A DNA stretch of 64,000 nt. Source: Trichomonas vaginalis G3 (Eukaryota; Parabasalia; Trichomonadida; Trichomonadidae). Location of the stretch: contig NC_067206.1 in assembly GCF_026262505.1 (NCBI RefSeq), positions 34,921,896 through 34,985,895 on the forward strand, in the 5' to 3' direction. Position numbers and translations under genes: made by a program. Below the pieces are notes generated by a model, which saw nothing but the letters and a program-made list of their open reading frames with translations, made no database searches and had not been told where the DNA came from. Of this stretch, positions 42,287 through 50,400 are shown one piece after another (position 1 is the first letter of the stretch; each line of letters starts with the position of its first letter).

Positions 42287-43084
42287 ATGAATTTTACAAA
42301 ACCACCGTTACCGTTCTTTGGAAATAAGAGTAGATGTAAAGATATTATATTGAGAGAACTTAAGAAACTACCGAATGGTCTAACATTTGTAGATTTGTTC
42401 GGTGGAAGTTTCTATATATCCCATTTATGTCATACCGTATTTCCTGACTCAAAGATTATATGCAATGACTTCGACAACTATATGGACCGTCTCAAACATA
42501 TACCAGACACAAACAATATATTGAAAGAGTTAAAAGAAAAGATACCTATAGGTAAGATGGAACGTATACCATTAGATAAGAAAAATATTGTGAGAGAGGT
42601 TTTGAAAAAAGCAGAATATATAGACTGGGATAGTATATCTGCTAGACTATTATATAGTGGTGCTATAAGAGTTCATGACATTGAAACACTTATGTCAAAA
42701 GTTTTATATCTTAACTATACAAATGTTTTCAAAGAGGACATAGAAAAATATATTGAGGGTATAGAGTTTGTGAGATGTCATTGGACAGAGTTGTATGAAA
42801 AATATAAAGACAAGGAAAATGTTTTCTTTATAGTGGACCCGCCGTTCTATAACACATGGGATTTTCAATACCAAGTAGACTGGACTTTGAGAGACTCTTT
42901 AGAAACTTTAGACGTTTTACATAACCATCCATGCTTTTACTTTACATCCGATAAAAGTGGTTTGGAAACCGTTATGAGATGGTTAGAGGACATACATGAC
43001 TATGAGTTTAGATATGACAAGATAGAATATGAGAGAGGTCCTATAAACCGGAGAAGTGTCATAACAAAGAAATTTTATTGGTAA
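42287..43084 (+). CDS. D12-class adenine-specific DNA methyltransferase
   Basis: 265 residues, intact. The N-terminal PPLPFFGNKSR (residues 6-16) is the F-x-G-x-K binding motif of Dam/D12 enzymes; VDLFGGSFYISH (35-46) is motif I for S-adenosylmethionine; and VDPPFYNTWDF (183-193) is catalytic motif IV, DPPF in place of the usual DPPY. Length agrees with Dam-type enzymes (about 260-280 residues). The family transfers a methyl group to N6 of adenine in a short DNA motif. No restriction endonuclease gene is next to it, so it is either an orphan enzyme that marks the element's DNA or part of its life cycle. It is the first gene inside the left end of the element, preceded by a T-rich leader. Confidence 0.9.
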   Translation: MNFTKPPLPFFGNKSRCKDIILRELKKLPNGLTFVDLFGGSFYISHLCHTVFPDSKIICNDFDNYMDRLKHIPDTNNILKELKEKIPIGKMERIPLDKKNIVREVLKKAEYIDWDSISARLLYSGAIRVHDIETLMSKVLYLNYTNVFKEDIEKYIEGIEFVRCHWTELYEKYKDKENVFFIVDPPFYNTWDFQYQVDWTLRDSLETLDVLHNHPCFYFTSDKSGLETVMRWLEDIHDYEFRYDKIEYERGPINRRSVITKKFYW

Positions 43085-43088
43085 GTAA

Positions 43089-43219
43089 ATGTGGTTTGAA
43101 ATAGGACTACTTGTTTTAGGTTTTTCCATTGTGTCATTTATTTATTTGACGTGGCAGAAAAGTACAGAGAATATGAAGATGAACCAATGCCTGCAAATGT
43201 TCAGTATATGTACTCGTAA
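43089..43219 (+). pseudogene. Small single-pass membrane protein, frameshifted
   Basis: The ATG at 43089 starts a hydrophobic segment (MWFEIGLLVLGFSIVSFIYL). At about 43,150 the frame shifts: the original frame runs on into the next gene, whereas a neighbouring frame continues with an acidic tail (VAEKYREYEDEPMPANVQYM) and stops at 43219, just before the leader of the next gene. A membrane anchor with a short polar tail of about 43 residues is therefore the likely intact product. Function unknown; small membrane proteins of this sort are common in virus-like elements. Confidence 0.45.
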
Positions 43220-43242
43220 GAGATATTTTTATCTAATATTAA

Positions 43243-43604
43243 ATGGACGCACAGAACTTAGCGAATGCACAGCAACCTGGACAACCAAACCCAGAGAATA
43301 TTCCAAATGAAGTTAGAATACAAACTGCAATGGCAAACTATGGTCAAGTGCCAACAGATGACAAATGCAAACTGCCATGTCAAATGACGCTGCGTTAGGT
43401 TTGCCACCATGGTATGCAAATATGAGATGGAAAGAGTTTTATACAAACCCTGAAGTGGGATATAAACAACTTTATGCAGATGACGCGAACACAGGAGTTG
43501 ACCCAGAATATGTTTTCTACCAGAGGAGAAACAGAATGTATGAGCTCCAGTTAAAGAATGCTATGGAACTCAACAGGAAACGTAAGAGACTAGGCGGACA
43601 TTAG
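43243..43604 (+). pseudogene. Small unknown Maverick protein, one frameshift
   Basis: The ATG at 43243 follows a TATTTTTATCTAATATTAA leader. The first frame gives a Gln/Asn-rich start (NAQQPGQPNPENIPNE) and then hits a stop near 43,396. Near 43,364, in a short A run, a one-base shift leads into the frame that ends at 43604 (ALGLPPWYANMRWKEFYTNP, VFYQRRNRMYEL, a basic C-terminus RKRKRLGGH). About 120 residues in all. No family recognised; the basic tail might contact DNA. Confidence 0.5.
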
Positions 43605-43622
43605 ATTTTTACACGTAGTAAA

Positions 43623-43865
43623 TGGGTTTCTTCAGTAGTATTGGAAACTTCTTCAGAAGAGTTGGAAGAGGTATATGGAATGGAATAAAATCTGTCGGAA
43701 GAGGAGTATGGAAACGGAGTCAAAAATATTGGTAAAAGAGTAGGTCAGTTCGTTGGTATTATACCTAAAGACCCTGAACCAGAAGAACAAGCTCCTGTTA
43801 TACAACAGCCTGAACCTGCACCACAGTCTAGTTGGCAACCAAATCCAACACCTCAACCGTATTAA
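43623..43865 (+). pseudogene. Small Gly-rich amphipathic protein, one frameshift
   Basis: Begins MGFFSSIGNFFRRVGRGIWN, an amphipathic aromatic and glycine-rich helix, and stops early near 43,733. An extra A in TGGAAACGG near 43,710 appears to cause this; the neighbouring frame continues with NIGKRVGQFVGIIPKDPEP and a Pro/Gln-rich tail to 43865. The gene at 47113 has the same design (MGLFGALAGVASRF, then a QPQPPQ tail). Amphipathic small proteins of adenoviruses and other virus-like elements can be membrane-active minor capsid components; a role like that is only a suggestion here. Confidence 0.45.
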
Positions 43866-43869
43866 AAAA

Positions 43870-44715
43870 TTATATTTTTACCGTTCGATAGTAGTTGTAT
43901 ATGAAACTAAGTTCTAAGTAAAACGCATGGTATAATGGAATTATTCTTTTTCTTCCATCTGTAGTAAACCATACTTGAAAGTCTGAAATACTTCCACTTG
44001 GTGGTTCGTATAACTTTGTAGGTTTTTCGTAAAAGTCATTTGCCAAGCATAGAAAGAGTTTTGGGCGCCAGAAAATGAAGCATGAACAATAATAGCATCT
44101 TGGTCGAAAATATTTTCATATGTTCCATTAGGGTTTTCGACTTCATAATAGTCCGGGTGTACTGGATATACTGCAGGCTGATTTAACATCCTCATAAATC
44201 TATACCATGCCAAGTTGTTATATTTTGTAGAAATATAAACGTTTCTCCAAGGTCTTCTATTTTTTTGATTTTAACAGTTGCATTTTTTCCTGTCATAAAT
44301 ATATCGAGATGGTATTCTCCTTCGTCAATGTTATACTGGTTTGCATATTCGATATAGATATCGTTTATTTTTTCTTGAAAAGCTTGAAGAGTTGTTTCTA
44401 AGTTTACAAGCAAACTAACTTGTAAAAGTTTTCCCTGTTCAAATTTCTCATACATACGTTTTTCTTTGTTATAGTATCGAACTTCAAAAACCAACCGTAA
44501 ATGGGAAACCATGTATGGCTTCTGAAATGAACTTCATTCTACGAAAGCCAATAGCTTTTGTGACGGATGGGTCTCTTAGCCATCTTAATGGGTAGTCAAA
44601 ACGATAGCCTTCATGCTTTACGGTATCTGTCTCAAACTTTGACCGACATTAGTAAAAGTTCATCTAATGGTTTAGTTGTAGCAACTCTTGAATTTTCTTT
44701 TTCTATTGGAAGCAT
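43870..44715 (-). pseudogene. Decayed copy of the unknown gene at 49058
   Basis: From an ATG at 44715 the start resembles the 49058 protein (TTKPLDELLL against DTKPLDYIF), and other frames on the same strand continue the match: YRFDYPLRWLRDP against YRFDYPIRWLQSP, AIGFRRMKF against AIGFRRVLF, IIVHASFSGAQNSF against VMCHASFSSSNNSF, and IIPLYHAFYLELSFIYNY near the end against IIPLYYDFYLELSFIYNY. At least three frameshifts or stops break it, so only the open pieces 44192-44512 and 43941-44213 are long. It shares a near-palindromic start region (TTTTATCTAGAATAAAA) with the fibre gene that begins 19 bases to the right. Confidence 0.75.
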
Positions 44716-44733
44716 ATTTTATCTAGAATAAAA

Positions 44734-46140
44734 ATGTCGAAAGATATTGCTTCCATGAGAGAAATACAACACAACCGACAACTCATTATGCAAGCTCTAA
44801 ATAAGAACACAACAAACTTTTCAAACTATTCTAAGATATCTGAGTCATTGAAAGAAGGAAACTTAAAACTGACATTAAACCCAATGACAGATGAGTTTCT
44901 ATTTCAAGACAAGAAGAACAATACTGTCTGTATAAATCCAACAAAAGGAACTTTAAACGAGAAACCTATAAATGAACTTCTTTTGAAAACAGATGTTGAC
45001 AACAAAGCTGACAAAGAATATGTAGACGATGCAATAGCAAAAGAAGAAGAAAGAGCTAACAATGCTTATGCAACAAAAGAACATACTCATCCTGAACTAG
45101 CAGACAAAACATATGTTGACAATAAAATGTCAAGTGAAGTGACAAGAGCTGAAAACGAATATTCTAAAAAGACTCATATACATTATATTAACCAAATACC
45201 AAGTCTTAAGGAAACATTAGAGACAAAAGCAGATAAGACTCATACACATTATATTAACCAAATACCAAGTCTTAAGGAAACATTAGAGACAAAAGCAGAT
45301 AAGACTCATACACATTCTATATCTGATATTACAAACTTACAAGAAACCTTAAACAGGAAAAGTGCCGTTGGACATACACATACATCTTCTGAAATAACAG
45401 ACTTAAACGTTAGCCTTGAAAAGAAAGCAGATAAGAACCATACACACGATTTCTTCGCAACTGTTGGTATAGAAAATATTGAAGGAACGGTTGAAGGAGC
45501 TGATGGAACTGGTGGGGATGTATTGTATTGGAAACCTCCTAACTTTCCACAAGGTTTAACATCGAATGAAAACATAACAACGAAGAAAGACATTAGCTGT
45601 AAAAATGTTTTTGTCATGGAGGATGAAAATAAAGTTAAATTCACTGCTCAAGATTTATATGACAAGAAAGCAGACAAAACAGAGCTTCAAACATTAAAGA
45701 CTGAAATACTTCAAACATTATATCCTATAGGCTCTATTTATACGTCAATGAACTCTACCAGACCAGAAGTAGTACTTGGTTTTGGAACTTGGACTCAAAT
45801 AGTCGACAGGTTTTTGTATTGTGCAAACTCTTCAAAGGAAACAGGTGGAAGTAAAACGATTTCAGGTGAAAATTTACCTGCGCACAGTCACTACATAGAT
45901 TTAAGTACATCTCAAGCAGGTTGGCATAAGCATAGATATTGGGATTGGTCAGCAATGACAAAAGGTAAAGGATATGATGTTAAAGACAACGTTAAGTTTG
46001 CTATAAATTGTTACTGGAGTAACACTGAGGGAGGAGGAAACCATACACATTTCGTTTCAGGATATACGCAAACAACGGGACAAAGTAAAGAATACATGCA
46101 ACCTTACATGACAGTTTACGCATGGTATAGAATTGCTTAG
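44734..46140 (+). CDS. Phage-like tail-fibre protein with collar-type C-terminus
   Basis: 468 residues, intact. Residues 100-235 hold six tandem repeats of about 22 residues ending in T-H-x-H (KKTHIH, ADKTHTH twice, VGHTHT, ADKNHTH), two of them identical; this HTH-type histidine repeat is typical of phage tail fibres, where it binds metal ions in a trimeric shaft. After a short linker, YPIGSIYTSMNSTRPEVVLG and FGTWTQIVDRFLY (about 330-365), SGENLPAHSHYI and the end PYMTVYAWYRIA are characteristic of the phage tail-collar/receptor-binding domain. No signal peptide. By analogy it would be a host-attachment fibre on the particle encoded by the element. It is flanked by the integrase gene, which ends at 46137 and overlaps its stop. 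Confidence 0.9.
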   Translation: MSKDIASMREIQHNRQLIMQALNKNTTNFSNYSKISESLKEGNLKLTLNPMTDEFLFQDKKNNTVCINPTKGTLNEKPINELLLKTDVDNKADKEYVDDAIAKEEERANNAYATKEHTHPELADKTYVDNKMSSEVTRAENEYSKKTHIHYINQIPSLKETLETKADKTHTHYINQIPSLKETLETKADKTHTHSISDITNLQETLNRKSAVGHTHTSSEITDLNVSLEKKADKNHTHDFFATVGIENIEGTVEGADGTGGDVLYWKPPNFPQGLTSNENITTKKDISCKNVFVMEDENKVKFTAQDLYDKKADKTELQTLKTEILQTLYPIGSIYTSMNSTRPEVVLGFGTWTQIVDRFLYCANSSKETGGSKTISGENLPAHSHYIDLSTSQAGWHKHRYWDWSAMTKGKGYDVKDNVKFAINCYWSNTEGGGNHTHFVSGYTQTTGQSKEYMQPYMTVYAWYRIA

Positions 46141-47095
46141 TCGTCATTTTCAACTTCTTTAGCATATTCGTCAGGAGTTGTCTTATATTTGTTAGGAACT
46201 GTCTTTGAAAGTATACCACCTTGAACTTTGACAAGTTTGAAACGAGGTCTGACAATAGTAGTTTTATCTTCTGCTTGCAGTGTGTACATTTTGCCATGTT
46301 TGCCTAAAACTTCATAATATTCTCTTGTATACTTTCTTCTATTTTTACGAACACGAATGTGAGTACCTGTCGGGTTCCCATTGTTGTCATAGTCAATAGT
46401 ATTTTCATATGGGTCGCGTTTAGGTATTTCTATTTTTACTTTGTCACCTTTCTGAAGTTTGAAGCCCGGCATTCTTTCTTGTTTGTCTCTTTTGACTAAA
46501 TTGTTAAATATATAGTCTTTCTCTAAGTCAGGGTTGTTTTTCATTTCTTCGGGGGAGTGGTTTCCCAAACCTTTTTGTTTACGGCTATTGTAAATATTTA
46601 AAACTTGTCTCATCTTTGCCATGGAGAAGTGTCTATATTTGTCGTCATATGACATTTCATTTGCTTCACCACCTTGTGGTTGGTTTAAGTCTCTTAACAT
46701 TTTTATACAACCGTCAATGACACCAAGAGCAGAATGGTTTTGGTCGACAATGAAATATTGGTTTACATTTTTTGAACGCAGATAGTTTTTAATATCATCT
46801 GATTTGAAAGAACTTTCACAGTCAGATGTCAGTTTTGTTGGATGGTATTTGTCAACGAATATTGTCAAAGCAGTTTTCACATCTAAAATATTTTTGGACC
46901 ATAATGGTATGGCTTCACAGTATCTTGTGTTTTGACCGACAAATATTAGCCGGTATGGTGGTCCATCTGTTCTAACTCTCGGAATGTTTTCCAAGATATC
47001 CATAAACCAAGCATTTGGTGTTGAACTAAAGATTTTTATCATGAGTGCTTTTTTGTTGCCTTAGAAACATAGGGGTCCTTGTTTGGATTCGTCAT
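46137..47095 (-). CDS. Retroviral-type (rve) integrase of Maverick
   Basis: The 301-residue open part starts at 47042. Its catalytic core has D15 (WFMDILE), D74 (LTSDCESSF) and, 35 residues further, D110 (HSALGVIDG) where the DDE family has glutamate. The C-terminal third is basic with a beta-rich segment (KKGDKVKIEIPKRDP-like, REYYEVLGKHGKMYTLQAED), consistent with a chromo/SH3-like DNA-binding region. The upstream ATG at 47095 opens 18 residues that end in TGA overlapping the next ATG; a one-base shift there probably separates the true N-terminus. The enzyme joins element ends to target DNA. It is divergent from the gene at 47113, with 17 bases between the starts. Confidence 0.85.
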
Positions 47096-47112
47096 TTTTT
47101 AACCCATAAGAA

Positions 47113-47514
47113 ATGGGTTTATTTGGCGCATTAGCAGGAGTTGCATCTAGATTTTTACCCGCAGTGGGAACAATAGCCAGTGGTGCATTTGGAATTGGAA
47201 GGAAGATTTTGAGTACATTAGGTATACTTAAAGAGAAAGCACAACCTATTATACAAACTGTACAGAAAGGTTGGGAGGTAGCACGAGATGCAACAAATCT
47301 TATTCCAAATCCTGAAACAAGAGGAAAAGTTCAAGGATGGATGGACAATGTAGGAAGACAAGCAGGAAACTATTATAACAAAGCAAATGACTACTATAAC
47401 CAAGCAGGACACTATATGGACCAAGGTGAAAGATTCTTTAACAGAGGATATAACCATGCACAACAGTGGGTAAACAATAACCAACCTCAACCGCCTCAAA
47501 CTTGGGGAATGTAA
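47113..47514 (+). CDS. Gly/Ala-rich amphipathic Maverick protein
   Basis: 133 residues, intact. The N-terminal 40 residues are hydrophobic and glycine-rich (MGLFGALAGVASRFLPAVGT), a possible membrane-active segment. The middle is helical and polar, and residues 85-133 contain Tyr/Asn/Gln repeats (YYNKANDYYNQAGHYMDQ) and a Pro/Gln end (QPQPPQTWGM). It resembles in plan the frameshifted gene at 43623. It could be a minor capsid or membrane-piercing component; no family was recognised. Confidence 0.6.
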   Translation: MGLFGALAGVASRFLPAVGTIASGAFGIGRKILSTLGILKEKAQPIIQTVQKGWEVARDATNLIPNPETRGKVQGWMDNVGRQAGNYYNKANDYYNQAGHYMDQGERFFNRGYNHAQQWVNNNQPQPPQTWGM

Positions 47515-47533
47515 AATTTTTTACTGAGATGAA

Positions 47534-47686
47534 ATGAACAATGCAGCATTGAGACAAATGGGTTCAAGATGGATTTGTCGACTTCCAGCAGTTACACCAC
47601 GTGTTTGTCAAGTTCTTCCTATACCTCAGGAAGTTTTAGACCGACTTAAAAAGCCTAAACAACCAGTTGAAAACAAACCAAACTAA
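47534..47686 (+). CDS. 50-residue Maverick protein
   Basis: A short frame (MNNAALRQMGSRWICRLPAV to the end QPVENKPN), basic and proline-rich, preceded by AATTTTTTACTGAGATGAA. Exactly the same 18-base leader precedes the next gene at 47706, which supports both starts. An in-frame-stop ATG five bases upstream (ATGAAATGA) is present in both leaders. Function unknown. Confidence 0.5.
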   Translation: MNNAALRQMGSRWICRLPAVTPRVCQVLPIPQEVLDRLKKPKQPVENKPN

Positions 47687-47705
47687 AATTTTTTACTGAG
47701 ATGAA

Positions 47706-47879
47706 ATGACCGAAGAAGTTGAAACGGTAGATTTGACACCACAAACAAAAAGTTCAGAACCATTGTCAAAACCTGTCAAAGAACTTACAGATGAAGAGAA
47801 AAATTCAATAATAGAAAGTGCCAGGTCTGGAAATACAAACCCAACTACAAAGTCACTTTTCATAAAATGGAACGGCTAG
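47706..47879 (+). CDS. 57-residue acidic Maverick protein
   Basis: Begins MTEEVETVDLTPQTKSSEPL and ends PTTKSLFIKWNG; acidic and polar at the N-terminus with a short hydrophobic C-terminus. It shares its leader with the gene at 47534 and overlaps the start of the next gene by 13 bases (ATG at 47867). Function unknown. Confidence 0.5.
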   Translation: MTEEVETVDLTPQTKSSEPLSKPVKELTDEEKNSIIESARSGNTNPTTKSLFIKWNG

Positions 47880-48288
47880 TATCTCAAAAAAGAAACAGAC
47901 TCTCACAAATAAAATATTGAAGTCTGAAGGAGCTTTCGAGACAACAGATGGAAAAGTTTACTTCACTGACCAACAGTTCATTATAGAACATCTCATTGAC
48001 TTAGAGTCGAAATATTCTAAACTTTACAACAAACACAAAAAGTTGAAAGGAAAACAAAAACAAATGGCATATGATATTTATGAAGATGTTGACGACACAA
48101 CTGTTCCTGCAAGTGAGGTAAAGTCAGAGGAACCGAAAAGTGACGAAAAACCGATAGAAGAAGATAAACCAAAAACTGAAGATAAACCAAAACCCAAGTT
48201 TAGTTTGGAAACTAAACCAAGTCAACCTTCATTAGCTGGTATGGGTTGGCGTCAAAGACTTATGGCAGCAGGTGGTTATGTAAAGTAA
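47867..48288 (+). pseudogene. Small unknown Maverick protein, one frameshift
   Basis: The ATG at 47867 opens 17 residues (MERLVSQKRNRLSQIKY) and stops. One base short in an A run at about 47,911 separates it from the frame that continues at once with LKSEGAFETTDGKVYF to 48288. The second frame itself has no ATG before residue 50, which supports the frameshift reading. The body is helical (HLIDLESKYSKLYNKHKKLK) followed by an acidic Pro/Lys/Glu region with KPKTEDKPKP and a conserved-looking end, MGWRQRLMAAGGYVK. Function unknown. Confidence 0.6.
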
Positions 48289-48320
48289 AGAAAAAAAATA
48301 TTTTTTTAAATTTTATTTGA

Positions 48321-48410
48321 AATGTACGCTGAGTTTGTTAGTGAACCTCAAGTTGAAGGAAACTTGTTTGTTAGATGAGAAATATGAAATGGCATACCAT
48401 TTTAAAACAA
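48321..48410 (+). pseudogene. Internally deleted copy of the HNH gene
   Basis: The leader TTTTATTTGAAATGTACGCT and first codons of the HNH gene at 48448, a short segment matching its codons for ACLLDEKYE-like sequence (TTGTTTGTTAGATGAGAAAT), and then the last codons and trailer (GGCATACCATTTTAAAACAA) are joined. About 490 bp of the interior are missing. The relic lies directly upstream of its full-length relative and in the same direction. Confidence 0.8.
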
Positions 48411-48447
48411 TATATTTTTAAAAAAATATTTTTTTATTTTATTTGAA

Positions 48448-49032
48448 ATGTACGCTGAGTTTGTTGGAGAAGACCGTTGGGAAACTTGTTTGTTAGATGA
48501 GAAATATGAAATTCACTGTTGTGAGTCATTTGAAGTCAGAAACAAAAAGACAAAAAGAGTTTTAAGCGAATGGGAGCGAAATGACGGATATGCTATTATG
48601 AAGATGGGTGGGAAACGCTATCTTAAACATGTTGTCATTGCAACTCATTTTATACTGAATCCTAACAATTTACCTTTTGTAGACCATATAAACCATATAA
48701 GAAACGACAATAGACTTGAAAACTTACGTTGGGTCACTCGTTCTGAAAACAATAAGAACAAAGGCAAATTTGGAGATATTGTATTCGAATTTGTCGACGA
48801 ACTAGAAGATGAAACAATTGAAATTACAGACTATGGTAAGCATACGTTTGAGTTTTACTACTATAGCGAAGAACAAGACTCTTTCTACTTTTATACCGGC
48901 GTAAACTATAGGAAATTACAAGTATATTTTACTAAGGCGGGCTATGCTTATGTAAACACTAGAGATACAGATGGAAAATACGTTCAAATACTTCTTAACA
49001 AATTCAAGAAGCTATATGGCATACCATTTTAA
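48448..49032 (+). CDS. HNH endonuclease
   Basis: 194 residues, intact. Residues 79-104 read VDHINHIRNDNRLENLRW followed by VTRSENNKNK, the HNH_3 type signature with the metal-binding H80 and the N-x-N pattern. A short N-terminal tryptophan-containing segment (GEDRWETCLLDEKYEIH) resembles the DNA-binding NUMOD-like start of free-standing phage HNH enzymes. The C-terminal 90 residues are rich in Tyr/Phe and of unknown fold. Such enzymes cut DNA and often behave as homing endonucleases that spread themselves between related genomes. Position between unrelated small genes and a shortened copy upstream fit that mobile behaviour. Confidence 0.85.
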   Translation: MYAEFVGEDRWETCLLDEKYEIHCCESFEVRNKKTKRVLSEWERNDGYAIMKMGGKRYLKHVVIATHFILNPNNLPFVDHINHIRNDNRLENLRWVTRSENNKNKGKFGDIVFEFVDELEDETIEITDYGKHTFEFYYYSEEQDSFYFYTGVNYRKLQVYFTKAGYAYVNTRDTDGKYVQILLNKFKKLYGIPF

Positions 49033-49057
49033 AACAATATATTTTTCCATATATTAA

Positions 49058-49918
49058 ATGCTTCAGGTTGAAAAACAAAGAACAAAAGTAGCAGATACAA
49101 AACCGTTAGACTATATCTTTACAAATGCTGGTAGGACTATTTCAGATGAAGAAATTTCATCCCGAGCATACAGGTTTGACTATCCAATTCGTTGGCTTCA
49201 AAGTCCTTCAGATGCAAAGGCAATAGGATTTAGAAGAGTTTTGTTTTCAAATAGAACTAACGCATTTATGTTCGCAGTATATTTTCATGGGCAGTATAAA
49301 GGTTCTGATGGTCTAATAGACAAATTTGACGAAATGAGAATCTTTACGGTTCGTTCAGACGAAAGTCTTGAGAAAACTCTAAATGACTTTCAAACTCAAA
49401 TGAACAAATATTATTGGGAATTTCAAGAAAAATACGACTCTTTACTAAATGGAACATACTATCTGAAACTAGAATATGACAAGATGAACTCCACCGTTTC
49501 ATTTCAAAGGATTGAAATTAACCCTCCAAGAGATACAGAGTTTTTATTTTGGAAAGTAGACAAACGTTCTTGGGCACAATTTCTTCGGTTACTAAACCAG
49601 AACGAACCATTACCACCAGATGGTCCATTTAAATTTATACTTCCACCAGCAGATTTGACAGTTTATAGAAACGTGTTTGACCCTCAAAATGTTATGTGTC
49701 ATGCAAGTTTCAGTTCAAGCAACAATAGTTTTCTATGTATTGGTAAGAACTTTTATGACTTTGCTTCTAAATTCTACGAACCACCTAGTAACAGTTTCTC
49801 TGACTTTCAAGTTTGGTTCACAACAAATGGTGTGCAACATATTATTCCATTGTACTATGACTTTTATCTCGAATTGTCTTTCATATATAACTACGGAAAA
49901 GTGCTGAAAAAGTATTGA
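49058..49918 (+). CDS. Unknown Maverick protein, 286 residues
   Basis: Intact and preceded by TATTTTTCCATATATTAA. The sequence is mixed alpha/beta with many aromatic residues: YRFDYPIRWLQSPSDAKAIG, VLFSNRTNAFMFAVYFHGQY, FLFWKVDKRSWAQFLRLLNQ, VMCHASFSSSNNSFLCIGK and the C-terminal YYDFYLELSFIYNYGKVL. No catalytic motif recognised. Beta-rich, non-enzymatic sequence of this size would suit a virion protein; this is a guess. A broken copy on the other strand lies at 43870-44715, so the gene has been duplicated within the element. Confidence 0.65.
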   Translation: MLQVEKQRTKVADTKPLDYIFTNAGRTISDEEISSRAYRFDYPIRWLQSPSDAKAIGFRRVLFSNRTNAFMFAVYFHGQYKGSDGLIDKFDEMRIFTVRSDESLEKTLNDFQTQMNKYYWEFQEKYDSLLNGTYYLKLEYDKMNSTVSFQRIEINPPRDTEFLFWKVDKRSWAQFLRLLNQNEPLPPDGPFKFILPPADLTVYRNVFDPQNVMCHASFSSSNNSFLCIGKNFYDFASKFYEPPSNSFSDFQVWFTTNGVQHIIPLYYDFYLELSFIYNYGKVLKKY

Positions 49919-50032
49919 ATGTGAAGATATTAGAAAATAACATTTTTTCTAACATCGTAGAAAACTCATGAAAACAATTTATTTTTGACACTTTCACAAA
50001 AAACATAAAAAAAGTGAGTTAAAATGAGATGT

Positions 50033-50398
50033 TTACTGAACTGGCTGAATGTCGCCTTCACAGGTTATGTAGAATGGTTGACCAGAGAAGTGAAGGAGAC
50101 CCTTGAGAATTTGGTTCATTCTTGGGAAAGGGTTCTCTCTGTTTGGAAGTAGTATCCAAGGACGCTTTGCAAAGAACTTGAGAAGAGCTTCTTTCTTCAT
50201 CTCCTTTATGCCGTCTACAGGAGTGTTTTCTGGTATTTGAATTGGAATTCCGGTTTCAATTTCGATTTTCAGCGCACCTCTTCCAGACAACCAGAAGCCG
50301 AGGGACTTGTTGGCTTTGTCCTTGCCCAAGTACTGCTTAACAACTTCATTTATCTCTATAAGGTAAATTGCCTCATCTAATGGCTCGATGTTGTCCAT
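50033..50398 (-). CDS. Unknown Maverick protein with DEAIYLIE start
   Basis: 121 residues from the ATG at 50398. Begins MDNIEPLDEAIYLIEINEVV; the rest is mixed with a hydrophobic, proline-rich part (KRPWILLPNRENPFPRMNQI) and ends in FSGQPFYITCEGDIQPVQ. The start DEAIYLIE is repeated in a truncated relative at 54799-54932. In both places a tandem-repeat array separates it from a divergent gene that starts M-(S/T)-DVP. No family recognised. Confidence 0.65.
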   Translation of the reverse strand: MDNIEPLDEAIYLIEINEVVKQYLGKDKANKSLGFWLSGRGALKIEIETGIPIQIPENTPVDGIKEMKKEALLKFFAKRPWILLPNRENPFPRMNQILKGLLHFSGQPFYITCEGDIQPVQ

Positions 50399-50400
50399 TG

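Noticed and set aside
47881-47920. Programmed frameshifting as the explanation for the break in the gene at 47867
   Set aside because: The A run is only four bases with no downstream structure noticed, and many other single-base breaks in the element lack any common slippery site; decay or assembly error is simpler.
49058-49918. Adenovirus-type cysteine protease of the Maverick
   Set aside because: No His-Asp/Glu-Cys pattern in the right order was found here or in any other frame of the element in this window.
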